From Loripinus fragilis (lineage: Eukaryota; Mollusca; Bivalvia; Lucinida; Lucinidae), in the NCBI GenBank assembly GCA_964019695.1, contig OZ026522.1, positions 16,118,687-16,182,686 on the forward strand: a stretch of 64,000 bases of DNA, read 5' to 3'. The notes beneath the pieces were generated by a model. It searched no databases. It was not told the DNA's origin and saw only the letters and a list, made by a program, of their open reading frames with translations. The number at the start of each line of letters is the position of its first letter. Positions within the stretch are counted from its first letter, which is position 1. Of this stretch, positions 29,255-40,307 are shown piece after piece. Position numbers and translations under genes: made by a program.

Positions 29255-30115
29255 CCATCATTCAATGGTAGGCGATCATTGACCCAACAGTGAAACGCCA
29301 TTTAAATGCTTATTTTCACTTTTTAATTGCAAAATTGAGCAGAAGGTGGCACCCATGCTAATAATGTTCCTATATGTGTAGTAAAACAGATACGGGGTGG
29401 ATGCACATTCTAGCAATTCGTATTGAAATGACATTATACTACAGGCCAGGTCTGGGTTAAAGGTCCCTTAAGTGCATTGTTCGCGTAAAATTGTGTGGAA
29501 AATTCTAGCTTTTGTAGTCAGCATACCCAACATATTTATTAATCAACAACATAAGTATGTATAATGTATGAGTTCAGCAAACATCTTCACTGAAGGGAAT
29601 ATGGATATCAAAGCGTAACATAGCAGCAAAAACAACTATTGTACTTCTTATTGAGTCATGTTAAGAGAAAATATGTTATAAGCATATAAAAAGGTAAGAA
29701 AGGTGGCAAAAACCAGGAATCAATACAATCAAGCGCCACACCAGATCCACCTTAGGCACAGATCAGGTTTCACATCAGTACTGTTGTAAACTGGCTAAGC
29801 CCTGCAGCTGTGCTAGGTACACATATTGCCCATTCCCTGCACCCAGAGGAATAAATCTTGCGAACAATATATTCTAGCTAATATAATACCCAGTAATTGA
29901 TGGAACTATAATTTCAACATTAGATCTTTAAATGGGTTGCAGAAGTATTTAAAAGAGCAAGGGATTACATATCCTGAAATAAAAAGCCAGATTTTCATAA
30001 ATCTGCTAACGAAGCAGGAGAAGAAACTGATGGACTTCCTATAATGATAGGGAGGAAATATCGATAGAAAAAAATGATGACAAAAGATATAATATAGAGT
30101 CTTTAACTAATCTAA
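29255..30115. other. Intergenic sequence without recognised features
   Basis: No coding motif or repeat structure that I can support. Confidence 0.45.
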
Positions 30116-30118
30116 AAC

Positions 30119-30690
30119 CTGATCAACAGGGCTTCAGTTTTTTTTTCAAGATTGGTGGGCCGAAGTGACCCATGGAGCAAAAAATGGTGGGTCATTTTCA
30201 AAAATGATGGGCCCAAGCATATCAAGCTAACCACAATTGACATTTGAGTAGTGTACTTTACCTACACACTGACACAGACACTTGTATGCATATGTACATT
30301 GACTGCTGATAATACAGTAAAACCTTTCTTAGGCAGCTACTGAAAAAAGAAGATCAATTATTGCTTAATGCAGGTCAAAAGTATTGCAGAATACTCCCCT
30401 TGGAGCATTCTGCAATACTTTTGACCTTCATTAAGCTACCATTTGTTATTAAGATCTTTTTTTTTTTTGAGTGGCTGCTTAAGACATGTTTTACTGTATT
30501 GACTACCTACATGTACTTTCTGTTTTGAGTTCGTAGACTCACTGTAAGATAAATACTTTTATTAAAGTGAGATTTTTTCACAACTAAAAAGGATGGGTCC
30601 ACTGGGCTCACTGCCTTGGAAAGTGATGGGCCATATTTTGAAATCATGGGACAATGACCCGGGCCCACCATAAATCTGAAGGCCTGGATC
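30119..30690. mobile_element. Element with GGCTTCAG termini carrying a nested MITE
   Basis: The left end TGATCAACAGGGCTTCAG and GGTGGGCC are mirrored by GGCCCACC...CTGAAGGCCTGGATCA on the right. Both ends carry ATGGTGGG(T/C) and GATGGGCC words. The central MITE (30315-30496) was inserted later. Boundaries are approximate. Confidence 0.4.
30315..30496. mobile_element. Hairpin MITE, CAGTAAAACC family, copy 1 (TA target)
   Basis: TA flanks CAGTAAAACC... and ...GTTTTACTG. Inside, CAGGTCAAAAGTATTGCAGA and its complement form a long stem with a short loop (about 30371-30427). Another copy is at 59548-59748. TA target duplications point to the Tc1/mariner superfamily. Confidence 0.8.
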
Positions 30691-30699
30691 AAGAATCAA

Positions 30700-31525
30700 A
30701 ACCTAAACTAATATTACCTCCACCCACCAATATCCATTTATGAACAATTTTACAATGTATCCTACTATTTTATTAGGGCCATAAAATTTTTGCTAATAAA
30801 AAAAACCCCTCTTGATTGTAACATATAGACAGATGCTGTGTATATTCTGAGCATTTTTGCTTTAACTACTTGTGTCATATTTTTATAACCTTTGCCAAGA
30901 TCAAAACCGATAAGCTTTGGGTAGATCTGAATACAATTTGTTTGACGCTTTGATAGTGTTTTGAAAAATAATCAATCAGGATATACATTACTAATACGCG
31001 GGGCAATACCAGCTATTCTGGCAAGGACAAGACCATAAGCTGGAAACAGTTCATTAAGTATCATCTTCTAACTTGCGTAGGAAGGCATGATGATGTCCAA
31101 GCTGCTGGGAATTTTAAATGTTTGCTGTATTGGATTGAGGAAAAGGGTGTCAAGTGTATTGATAGTCCGACGCATCACCTTTTTGTGAAAGAGATGTTCT
31201 TCCAACGGGTTACATATTAAAAGATCAAGCTTGGCTATATGACTTAAGACAGACCACACCACAGTGAATTTAGAAAATGAACCAATAAAATAATTGGCTA
31301 GTGTAAGGGTACATATGAACAATAAATTGTTTGAAAGTGCTTGATAGCAATTCCAGGTGCATTCAGGTAATTAGCAGTTATAGGCTCTACAACAACTCTG
31401 AAATACACGCCAATTTGTGGATGTAATGCTATTGACTGCGCAAATCCAATGTATCTTCCCGTAAATAGGCACAAACCATACTTAACATCTTCAGTCTGAA
31501 ATCATTATCACTACAAGTACCCGTG
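30700..31525. other. Intergenic sequence without recognised features
   Basis: The 84-codon minus-strand frame (31068-31322) has no family motif. Nothing else is supported. Confidence 0.45.
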
Positions 31526-31529
31526 TATA

Positions 31530-31822
31530 TTTCACAGTTTTTATGAAACACGTTTCCTTTTCGTGGAATAACAAAATATAGATGTTTTAGTCGGTGTAAC
31601 TAGTCACGTGACTGATATAGTGCTTAAAAATTATGACTACCAGCTTGATATACTTATTAAGGACTTAAATGTGCAGGGTAAATATTGTTATTGATGGTTC
31701 ATGAGTACAGGCCTCTTAAAATGGTTATTTTATAATCGAGAAATATGTGTTTATAACAATGCGACTGGACTGATATGACATTGTTTTACAATAAGGGTTT
31801 TCGCTAAACAGATTCAGTAGGG
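31530..31822 (+). repeat. Segmental repeat unit 3, first part
   Basis: TCGTGGAATAACAAAATATA, TCACGTGACTGATATAGTGC, ATTAAGGACTTAAATGTGCA plus GGGTAAA, and 'TTTTATAATCGAGAAATATG' follow the same order as units 1 and 2. The unit is cut at about 31822 by an insertion and resumes near 33097. Confidence 0.75.
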
Positions 31823-33096
31823 AATATTATTGAAAGAGTAAGAAACAGTATACACTGTATTTGCTTGGCTGCACAGAAGGGGAGATCTCAGTGAGATTTT
31901 CTGTTCTGAGTGGCCACTCAAAATCGAGGTTATCTGATGCACATTTCGCAATCATTATGACATTGCGTGGGGAAAATGCAACAGGGTGTAGATGGTGCAT
32001 GACTGTAGGTCCTAATTTTAAGCTTCTGATAGTCTACAGATTTCTGTTCACATGAATAAATATAAGCAAACCTAAAACCCTTAATACACAAAATTCAAGA
32101 AGCGCCTGTTGGGGAAGTATAGAGGTGACGGAATTACTGTGATGGCAACTCCGTTCCTCCATATTTTTCCGATAACAGTGTAAGGCAACCACGTTTTACT
32201 TACCTATCATATCAAGACGATGGTCACACCATTTAAATATCCAGTACAAATGAAACACAATTTTATGTACACAAGTTTTAGTAATCCAAAGCACAGTGAA
32301 TAACTATACATCTCGCTGTTAAATAAAAAATATATCTAAATCCGCTGACCCGAAAATAATTAGGTTAGCCTCGTGCGAAGTGTGCATTTTCTTTAAAACC
32401 GGTTCAAATGCACTCGCCAAATATGGTCAATTTGACAGTCCTTGATCCGCCCATATGAAACGTTTATATCACCTGTATGGACAGCTGTATAAAAATACAC
32501 AATGGACAGTATTTCATTGGCGATGGGTTTAGCAACCTGATTCGAGGATTTATTATGGGCGGGACAAGCGTCTATCGCATGTCCAAATTGGCGTCAATTA
32601 ATACGCATCAATTGATATGCAGACTTGTGTCGTGGTGATCAAAAGAACCGTCTCAATGAGAGGGTTCTTTCGCGCACCACAACATATGTTGACCCGAAGG
32701 CGTTTGAAAAAAAAAGAAGAAAAAAAATGCAGCTGAAAATGTTGTTTGCTCATGTCGTCTGCTACACACATTTGCTGGCACTATTGACTGATAATAGCGG
32801 GGGACAAACGATGTGGACCAAAATAGGATTGCTCCTACACTGAACTACATTGTTTGACCACATATCAGCGGGCGACAAGTGTGGATGACTTGTTGTTAGT
32901 TAAAACCATGAATACACTTTTTCGTGAGACAAGTTTGAACAATATTTTTCCTAAACTAATTTAGTAAGATAAATAACTAATTTCTAGTTTACCACTCATC
33001 GTCAATATTGTATTATGACTGTTTTGTATTATGGGCTGGCGGCCTTCATTACAAAATAAACTTTTTGTATTGTATTGTATTGTATTGTATTGTATT
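31823..33096 (+). mobile_element. Insertion with LINE-like 3' end and TATTG tail
   Basis: Unit 3 reads AATATT before this block and (TATT)AGGGCAAGAAA after it, so ~1.27 kb has been added. The right end carries ATGGGCTGGCGGCC, ACAAAATAAAC and a run of TATTG repeats (33067-33096), the form of a LINE 3' end. The body has no intact RT, so a LINE fragment plus other sequence is possible. Confidence 0.5.
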
Positions 33097-33345
33097 AGGG
33101 CAAGAAAGGGAGAAATCAGGGAGCGACAGAACAAATGTACAGAAATGAGGGTTAATTGAAACCTTGAAAATTAACATTGAATTTTTAAGTGAAAAGCCTT
33201 GGGCATTTGTGCTGAACAATTTGTGGCTTAACCTAAATGTTTTTGGAATTCTAATTGAAATATTTATGGATCAGAGATAAGGCTACATCTATCCACTTTA
33301 CATTTAAATTTACAGTTTTCGTCAATAGTTATGTATAGGTTATAG
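33097..33345 (+). repeat. Segmental repeat unit 3, second part
   Basis: AGGGCAAGAAAGGGAGAAAT, ACAGAACAAATGTACAGAAA with TGAGGGTTAATTGAAA, and 'TTTACAGTTTTCGTCAATAG' match units 1, 2 and 4. Confidence 0.75.
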
Positions 33346-34530
33346 ATCATATATTGCAATTACATGTATAAAGGAATTAAGTGGGAAGGATTGCACTTGA
33401 ATTCTCTGCGGGTCATTCAATATGTTACCAGCCTACCCTACTTCTGATCAAGATAGGTCGCTTTTTCTTTTATGAAATTAATCTCTAGCAAGATACTGTT
33501 TGAAAAAAATGTTATCTTATAATTTAACAATAATAAAGCAACCTTTGAAAATGACTTGGAAATATGCAACACCACTGTGTTCAAGAGAAATGTTTAAAAG
33601 GCAAATTGCAAGGTTTGTACTAAGTCTTGTAACTAAGCTATAATTAAAAGCCAATAGAACAGAGTTTCATTATTTTTAAAATGAGAATAAATTTCAATGC
33701 TCTTGAACAATTATACATTGTTCAAACCTAATAGTTACATTTTTCCTTAGAAAAAAAGGAAATTTCATTTGTAAAAATTTGAGAATTCAAACATTTTACT
33801 CCTATCTATTTTGACAAAAATGTATATATATATGATTATATTCAGATATTAATGGATATATCGCATAAATATTTGTCAAAATTTTACTTTCTGTGAGCTT
33901 CCCACATGTCTGAAAAGAGTTATGCTCCACTGTCCTCAACCGTGATTTACTTAAGTTATTATTGTGATTTGTCAGATTATGCAATCTTAATGTTTTTCAT
34001 ACCATCGTGTAGGCGACAAATTTTCCGTTTCGTTCATATATTACACATGCAAACTGCAATTTTCATACTAAATATATTCATCAAATAATACAATTTTCGT
34101 ATAGCCTTATTCGACGAAAGAAAATCATTTGACTCACCGTCCATGCTTGAAGACGCGATAAATTATCAACTAACAAACCAATAATGCTTAAACTTTGTGC
34201 ATATGTTTGTATGGTGACCAAACAAACTGTGGAAATCTTGACTGTGTCAGTCATTTTTAAATAGGTCAGACTGAATACTTATTGAAACACTCTCGTATAT
34301 GATAATACTAGTACTTATAGTTTTTCCTTTTTTATAACTGCGCCTTTGGAAATGGTTGCATTGACCACTTCATGGATTTATTTAATGATTCATTTAAACA
34401 ATATTGCAAATATTGACAAAATTTGTGATAAAGTTGGCCAAACATTTAAATATCTGTGCAAACTGATTTGAGTTTTGAAGCACAGGAAAGGGCAGAGTAA
34501 ATTATAATGCTTAATTTACGATGAAGCAGT
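33345..34530. other. AT-rich segment interrupting repeat unit 3
   Basis: Unit 3 is expected to continue directly but resumes only at about 34540. The intervening ~1.2 kb has no coding motif or clear termini; it is inserted or divergent sequence. Confidence 0.4.
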
Positions 34531-34539
34531 TTTTTAACA

Positions 34540-35262
34540 GCTTTGCTCGAAAACTGGAACATGAGGTGATATACTGAATTTTACTTCCTCGTTAGCTGTG
34601 ACGCGGTAAAAGGTCTCCCTGCAAACATATCCCAAAAAACTGCTTTGTTTAATTATTGCAGTATTATACTGTATATCCTACTGCATTTGCCAACGGATCC
34701 CAATCACGTGACAGACTATACGACCATAAGACAGCCCAACGCATTCCAATATAGCCCCTGAAATTTGCAGTGATTTATCGTACGACCTTAAGAAAGTCCA
34801 ACGGACCTCATAAATTGAAGCTTATTATTCAGTAGACTCTCTTTAGTATGCTGTCGTCGCCCTGGGCTTTGCCAGCTGTTAAACCAACGGCATCGGGAGC
34901 CAACGCATGACAGTAAACAAAAAATGAAATATACAGCACAACTTAACCGTTTCCAAATACATGATTATACAAGACACGTTAAAATGAGGCAAGATTGCTA
35001 AACCAATTAATTAATATATTTTCCAGAATGCTAAACACTTATTGCATGTTTATTGTTTCAGTAAGAAGGTGACAGAGATAACACAAATTGGAGGAAAGGA
35101 TTAAAATATTATCAAACAAAACCAACAGCTCCAAGTGTGCAAAAACTGTTGTGTACTCTTGATGCATTCCCTCATCAAGTAGCAAGCTATAAACGAGAAA
35201 CTCTTCTCAGACGGATTCAGCATTTTCATCATTATTATAAAACATAACTTTAGGAGATGAGT
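34540..35262 (+). repeat. Segmental repeat unit 3, third part, with decayed exon copy
   Basis: GCTCGAAAACTGGAACATGA, CGGTAAAAGGTCTCCCTGCA and CCTTAAGAAAGTCCAACGGA match the other units. GTCGCCCTGGGCTTTG at 34856 matches the GTCACCCTGGGTTC of unit 4. At 35058-35262, 'TTTCAGTAAGAAGGTGACAG' and 'CATCAAGTAGCAAGCTATAA' correspond to the exon at 38737-38951 but contain stops. Confidence 0.65.
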
Positions 35263-35281
35263 AAGAATGTAGCCTCTTTAA

Positions 35282-35945
35282 TATCATCACCCTTAATTCA
35301 GATGTGGATCAAGACACATAGATATTTGGTTGGCGCTCTGAAACTGGTTTAAGCCCTCCAGTAAAATATTTTACTGACCGTTCCAAGGCGGAACTTCTTT
35401 TGTGGATATCTTATGTTTTTTTCTGTCTTGAGTTTGCTATGCATTTGTGCGCGTCTGTTTATATGTGCTTTGTGGTCACCTGCTGGGAAAGGGCTGACCT
35501 CTTGGCTCTCGTTTGTGGTGACTAACTGTGAGTTTGTCACTTTCCCATTGGTATCCTGAGTCAGGTGTGATACTTGATAGTATTGATTCCTGATTTTTGC
35601 ACCCTTACTTATTTTGAATGAAAGACCCCTAACTTATCAATGCATCATCTCCAAGAACATATAAATCATTATATAAAAAGGAGATAAAGCAAAAATAAGG
35701 ACTTAAAAGTAAATAAAACTGAATCACGGAGCAAAAGAAATCCAACAGGTAAACCCCCGTGGGCCCATCAAACAGCCAAAGAATCAGGCCGCTACGATCT
35801 CATCAATAGATAAGTATCTAAGTCGGAACTGTCATAGAGTCTGAAGTTTGACCCACTAGCGTGCAATTAAAGAGGAAAGCAAAGTTGCAAACCATGATTG
35901 GGTTGACCACCATGCATGCAGTCTGTTGCAAAACATTAATGGTAA
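35282..35945. mobile_element. Nested GTNCAP-retroelement fragments
   Basis: Minus-oriented 3'-region sequence (TTCAGATGTGGATCAAGACA ... TTTGGTTGGC) is interrupted at about 35331. A plus-oriented 3'-end copy follows (35347-35618, GGTTTAAGCCCTCCAGTAAA to CCCTTACTTATTTTG). The minus-oriented part resumes at ATGAAAGACCCC (about 35630) and runs to 35945. At 45.56-45.94 kb the same minus-oriented sequence is uninterrupted, which shows that the plus-oriented piece was inserted. Confidence 0.7.
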
Positions 35946-36309
35946 AGCCAAATCACTCACTCAAGATCACAGTCCAAAAGGTAGCGACACAAGAACACAC
36001 ACCATCGTAATTTTCTAGGCATTATTAGGCATTCAATTTACGGAATATTCAAGCAGACCCAGATCAGACGTGGCATGTAATCATTCTTCCTTTATCACTT
36101 AATTGTGTCTTAGCATCCTGTATCAGGTTGTATGACAATTCATTTGAGGAAACGGTTAGAATTGCTTTAATTGATTGTGATGATCAAGAATTGCACTTTT
36201 GAACATGGATTAATAGTAAGAATAAACAAACATCTGTCTGAAATCATTTTTATATTTATGTCAATATAAACAATGGCAATATAAACCATTTGTATTCATG
36301 TATTTTCAC

Positions 36310-37250
36310 TGTTGGTAAATGCTGTTTTAATGTGAAGCTCATTCACCTTTTTGTGGAATAACTAAATATAGAATTTATAGTCATGTGACTAATATATTAA
36401 CAAGTTGTCATGGTGCTTTGTAATTGTTTGAAATAATTATAACATAAGCTAGAGAAAAAAAATATTAAGGACTTGAATCGGCAGAGTAAGATATGTTTTT
36501 ATTGATGGTTCTTTGTGCAGGCCTTTTAAAACGGCTATTTTATAATTGAGAACCACGTGTTTATAACTATGAGACAGTTGAGACTGGACTGATATCACAA
36601 TATTTTTTGTAAAACCAGTTCAGGAGAGCATATTAGGGCAAGAAAACTTTTACCGACAAAATAAAGGGAGCATCAGACCAAGTGTACAGAAATGAGTGTA
36701 AATTGAAGCATTAAATATTTACATATTTACGTCACCGTAAAACTAAATTTCGGACCGTATATCCGACGATATACCACCCTAAATGAAAATTTTGAATACA
36801 GTTATCCCATAATTTGTGCTTGACAATTTGTGTTGCAGATGTTTTTTGAAGTCTGACTGAAAAATAATGGGATGATACATGCATATCCATTTTACTTTTA
36901 TTTACAGTTTTCGTTAATAGCTGTTGCTTAATTAATGATATAAACATTTAAAAACAAAACAAAAAAAAAACACAGTTGTTGTCGAAACTGGAACATAGGG
37001 TACTATGGATCTAGTCAAATTTACTTCCTCATTTGCCACGTAGCCGTAAATGGTATCTCTGCAAACAGACCCTATAATAATTTTTAATGATCGCAGTTAT
37101 ATATTATGCGACAGATTCTAATATGGCCCCTGGTGTTGGCAGTGATAAATTGTGAGACCCTTATAACGTCTAACGGGCCTCAATAAAGCTGAAGCTGAAC
37201 GTTGGTATTCAGTAGACAATCGTCACCCTGGGTTCAATCACCTGTTAATC
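36310..37250 (+). repeat. Segmental repeat unit 4
   Basis: It has GTGGAATAACTAAATATAGA, TCATGTGACTAATATA (E-box changed to CATGTG), ATTAAGGACTTGAATCGGCA plus GAGTAAG, 'GCAGGCCTTTTAAAA', and then the ACAAAATAAAGGGAGCATCA, AACTGGAACATAGGGTACTA and 'CTAATATGGCCCCTGGTGTT' words. It is the most compact copy. Confidence 0.75.
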
Positions 37251-37399
37251 TAATGGGAGTAGGAGTAAACTCAAGACAGAAAACAAAGAGCAAAATTATA
37301 AAGCACAATTATAGTATTTCCAAATAAATGTTTACAATGAAACAAGAGTGTTTAATTATACTGTCCAGAATGCTAAAATAGTGACTGTATGCTATTTTT

Positions 37400-37605
37400 T
37401 CACAGTCAACGGTGAGAGAGTAAACGAGAATATTGGTGGAAAGGATCAAACTATCATTATATAATCCCTGAGTACATAGACTGTCGTGTCTTCCTATTGC
37501 ATTCCATCATCAAGTAGCAAGTTATAAACAAGAAAGTTGTCACAGACGGCTTCAATAGTTTCATCATAGTTATACAACATAACTCGGAGGAGGTGAGTGA
37601 AAATT
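37400..37605 (+). pseudogene. Decayed exon copy in unit 4
   Basis: After an acceptor-like TTTTTTCACAG, the block carries GGTGGAAAGGATCAAACT, ATCATCAAGTAGCAAGTTAT and CACAGACGGCTTCAATAG, and ends at a donor-like GGAGGTGAGTG. This parallels the intact exon at 38737-38951, but in the equivalent frame there are several stops. The splice signals have outlived the reading frame. Confidence 0.55.
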
Positions 37606-38735
37606 TAGTTTCTTTAATATCATCAACTACTTTAACACGGCCACCAATTCAGCTCCTTCAATTGCATATACCAGTTGGAGTTTTGCGTGTCCTGATTTTG
37701 AGAGCACAATTTAGTAATCAGGCAATGCTATTCAATGAGACACTCATTGAATTTTCGATACTAATATCGGTTTTAAGAGGATATTCTGCTTGACAGTTTA
37801 AAATGTTTTACTGCAAGGAAAAAATGACATTTTTTTCAACTTCATCACATATTTTAGAATCAGTTTATGTGCCACAGCAAAATATTTAAGGTATGTTGAT
37901 GGTAATTATCAAGGGCATCGAATAGCATTTATTTATTTCTACAATTGTGTATTGGTTGAAAAAATTACGATTTTGCTGAAATAAAGGTAATCTCATTCAT
38001 AGGAAAAAGTTCAACAGTATTAGTTGTATGCGATGAAGGAGATGTATATGTGGCCATGTATAAATCTTGTGCATCAGCCTTTAACATTAAATTTACTTTT
38101 TACTCTTAGTCTAGCTACTTGTAAATCTATCAAACAATATTGAGTCAGGTCATCTTACCTTATTAAATACATTGCTTGAGCGAATTAATATCAAAAGAGT
38201 TGGGAGCTTAGGTACCATCTCTTTTTGTGGTAACATAATCTTTCTTTCCCCTGAAACTAATTTGAGGCCAAATATTTTCCTGTGATGACGAAAGTTAAAA
38301 CATTTCTGTCTGTTATTTTTATAGTTATTTTACTGTTAAAAACAATCTAAATGCTCATATTTTTAAAAGTTGTTGAAACGTTAGACCAATAGTAGTTCAC
38401 TGGTGTAAAGTAAGATTTATTTTTACAGTGTAGGACCTGAAGAGACTCAAGTTCCCTTCATCCCACATAATGACTTATGTGTGCAATCTGATTCATATCG
38501 CTTCTTTAAACTGCCGCCTGCCTCTGTGTGCCCCTCTTGATCCTCTGTGCTCAAGCCCTCCTTGTTTATGCGCAGTTCATAGAGTCAGTTTGTTAAAGTC
38601 TGTCAATGATAGATTTTTCTGATCTTATAAAAACATTTTGGTGTTGCTTTCTAAGCGACCTAGTCAATTACCACTAAATAACTGTTCTAGTGCTAAAATC
38701 AACCATATTTGATAATAAAGTGTGAATGTTTTGCA
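37605..38735. other. Intronic or intergenic sequence with one possible extra exon
   Basis: At 38429 an acceptor-like TTTTTACAG precedes an open stretch, VGPEETQVPFIPHNDLCVQS, that runs to a TGA after 36 codons. No convincing donor follows. Otherwise no motif is recognised. Confidence 0.3.
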
Positions 38736-38736
38736 G

Positions 38737-38951
38737 CAAGAAGGTGGCAGTAAAGTTAACAAGCTAAACGGAAGGAAAAGATCCAATCACAGCCATATAG
38801 AGTTAACAGATCCTGGTGTAGAGATATTTACTGGTTCAACTTCTGAGTCTTTCAGTTGTATTTCAACATCTAGTAGCAAGCCAGGAGCAAGTAGTTATAC
38901 ACAGACGGTTTCACAACTAGAGTCATTATCTGAAAAGATAATTTCACGAAG
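38737..38951 (+). CDS. Candidate internal exon, unknown protein (part 1)
   Basis: It is bounded by an acceptor (TGAATGTTTTGCAG|CAAG) and a donor (CACGAAG|GTGAGAA). The 215 bases encode 71 codons plus two bases, all open. The product is polar and serine-rich in the middle ('SFSCISTSSSKPGASSYTQT') and ends in a helix-forming 'VSQLESLSEKIISR'. The two leftover bases (AG) are completed by the G starting the exon at 49460, keeping frame. Decayed copies exist at 35058 and 37400. I recognise no family; the end looks like the start of a coiled coil. If joined, the intron is 10.5 kb and contains the minisatellite and several transposons. Confidence 0.45.
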
Positions 38952-39009
38952 GTGAGAATTTACCACTTTGTTCACTGTCAAATACTAAATATACGTCACA
39001 TTTTAATCA

Positions 39010-40307
39010 TGTAGTCTACTTGTTTCACACTTATGTTTGTATATCTATTAAACATTGATGAGCCAGTTCATCTTGTTTCACACAAGTGTTTGCATGTCTA
39101 ATAATCATTGATGTCTGTCTATTAAACATTACTAAGCCAGTTCATCTTGTTTCACACTAGTGATTGCATGTCTATCAATCATTGATGTATGTCTATTAAA
39201 CATTGCTGAGCCAGTTAATCTTGTTTCACACTAGTGTTTGCATGTCTATCAATCATTGATGTATGTCTATTAAACATTACTAAGCCAGTTAATCTTGTTT
39301 CACACTAGTGTTTGCATGTCTATCAATCATTGATGTATGTCTATTAAACATTGATGAGCCAGTTAATCTTGTTTCACACTAGTGTTTGCATGTCTATTAA
39401 TCCTTGATGTATGTCTATTAAACATTATGAGCCAGTTAATCTTGTTTGACACTAGTATTTGCATGTCTATTAATCATTGATGTATGTCTATTAAACATTA
39501 TGAGCCAGTTAATCTTGTTTCACACTAATGTTTGCATGTCTATCAATCATTGATGTATGTCTATTAAACATTGCTGAGCCAGTTCATCTTGTTTCACACT
39601 AGTGTTTGTATGTCTATCAATGATCGATGAACATATTCATCTTATTTTACACTAGTGATGTGTATTATGTAAAAACATTCATAAGCCAGTTCATCTTATT
39701 TCACACCAGTGTTTGTATGTCTTTTAAACATTGATGAGCCAATTCATCTGGTTTCACCCTGCTGATTTGTATGTCTATTAAACATTGATGAGCCAGTTCA
39801 TCTTATTTCACACTAGTATCTGTATGTCTTTTAAACATTGCTGAGCAAGTTCATCTGGTTTTACACTAGTATCTGTATGTTTTTTAAACATTGATGAGCC
39901 AATTCATCTGGTTTCACCCTGGTGATTTGTATGTCAATCAAACATTGATAAGCAAGTTCATCTTATTTCACACTAGTATTTATATGTCTTTTAAACATTG
40001 CTGAGCCAGTTCATCTGGTTTCGCACTAGTATTTGTATGTCTTTTAAACATTGATAAGCCAGTTTATCTTATTTCACCCTGGTGATTTGTATGTCTATTA
40101 AACATTGATGAGCCAGTTCATCTTGTTTCACCCTGATGATTTGTATGTCTATTAAACATTGATGAGCCAGTTCATCTTGTTTCACACTTGTGATTTGTAT
40201 GTCTATTAAACATTGATAAGCCAGTTTATCTTGTTTTCCACTAGTATTTGTATGTCTATTAAACATTGATAAGCCGGTTCAACTTGTTTTCCACTAGTAT
40301 TTGTATG
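39010..40307 (+). repeat. Minisatellite, ~54-bp and ~74-bp units (left block)
   Basis: The basic unit contains TATGTCTATTAAACATTGAT, GAGCCAGTTCATCTTGTTTC and ACACTAGTG (about 54 bases). From about 39090 to 39600 a longer ~74-base unit dominates, with an extra TGCATGTCTATCAATCATTG. Units are diverged by a few percent to tens of percent. The array resumes at 43033 after a transposon. Confidence 0.92.

Noticed and set aside
38429..38540. Exon beginning after TTTTTACAG with a 36-codon open stretch
   Set aside because: No donor follows and the frame ends in TGA; mentioned only as a possible terminal or skipped exon.
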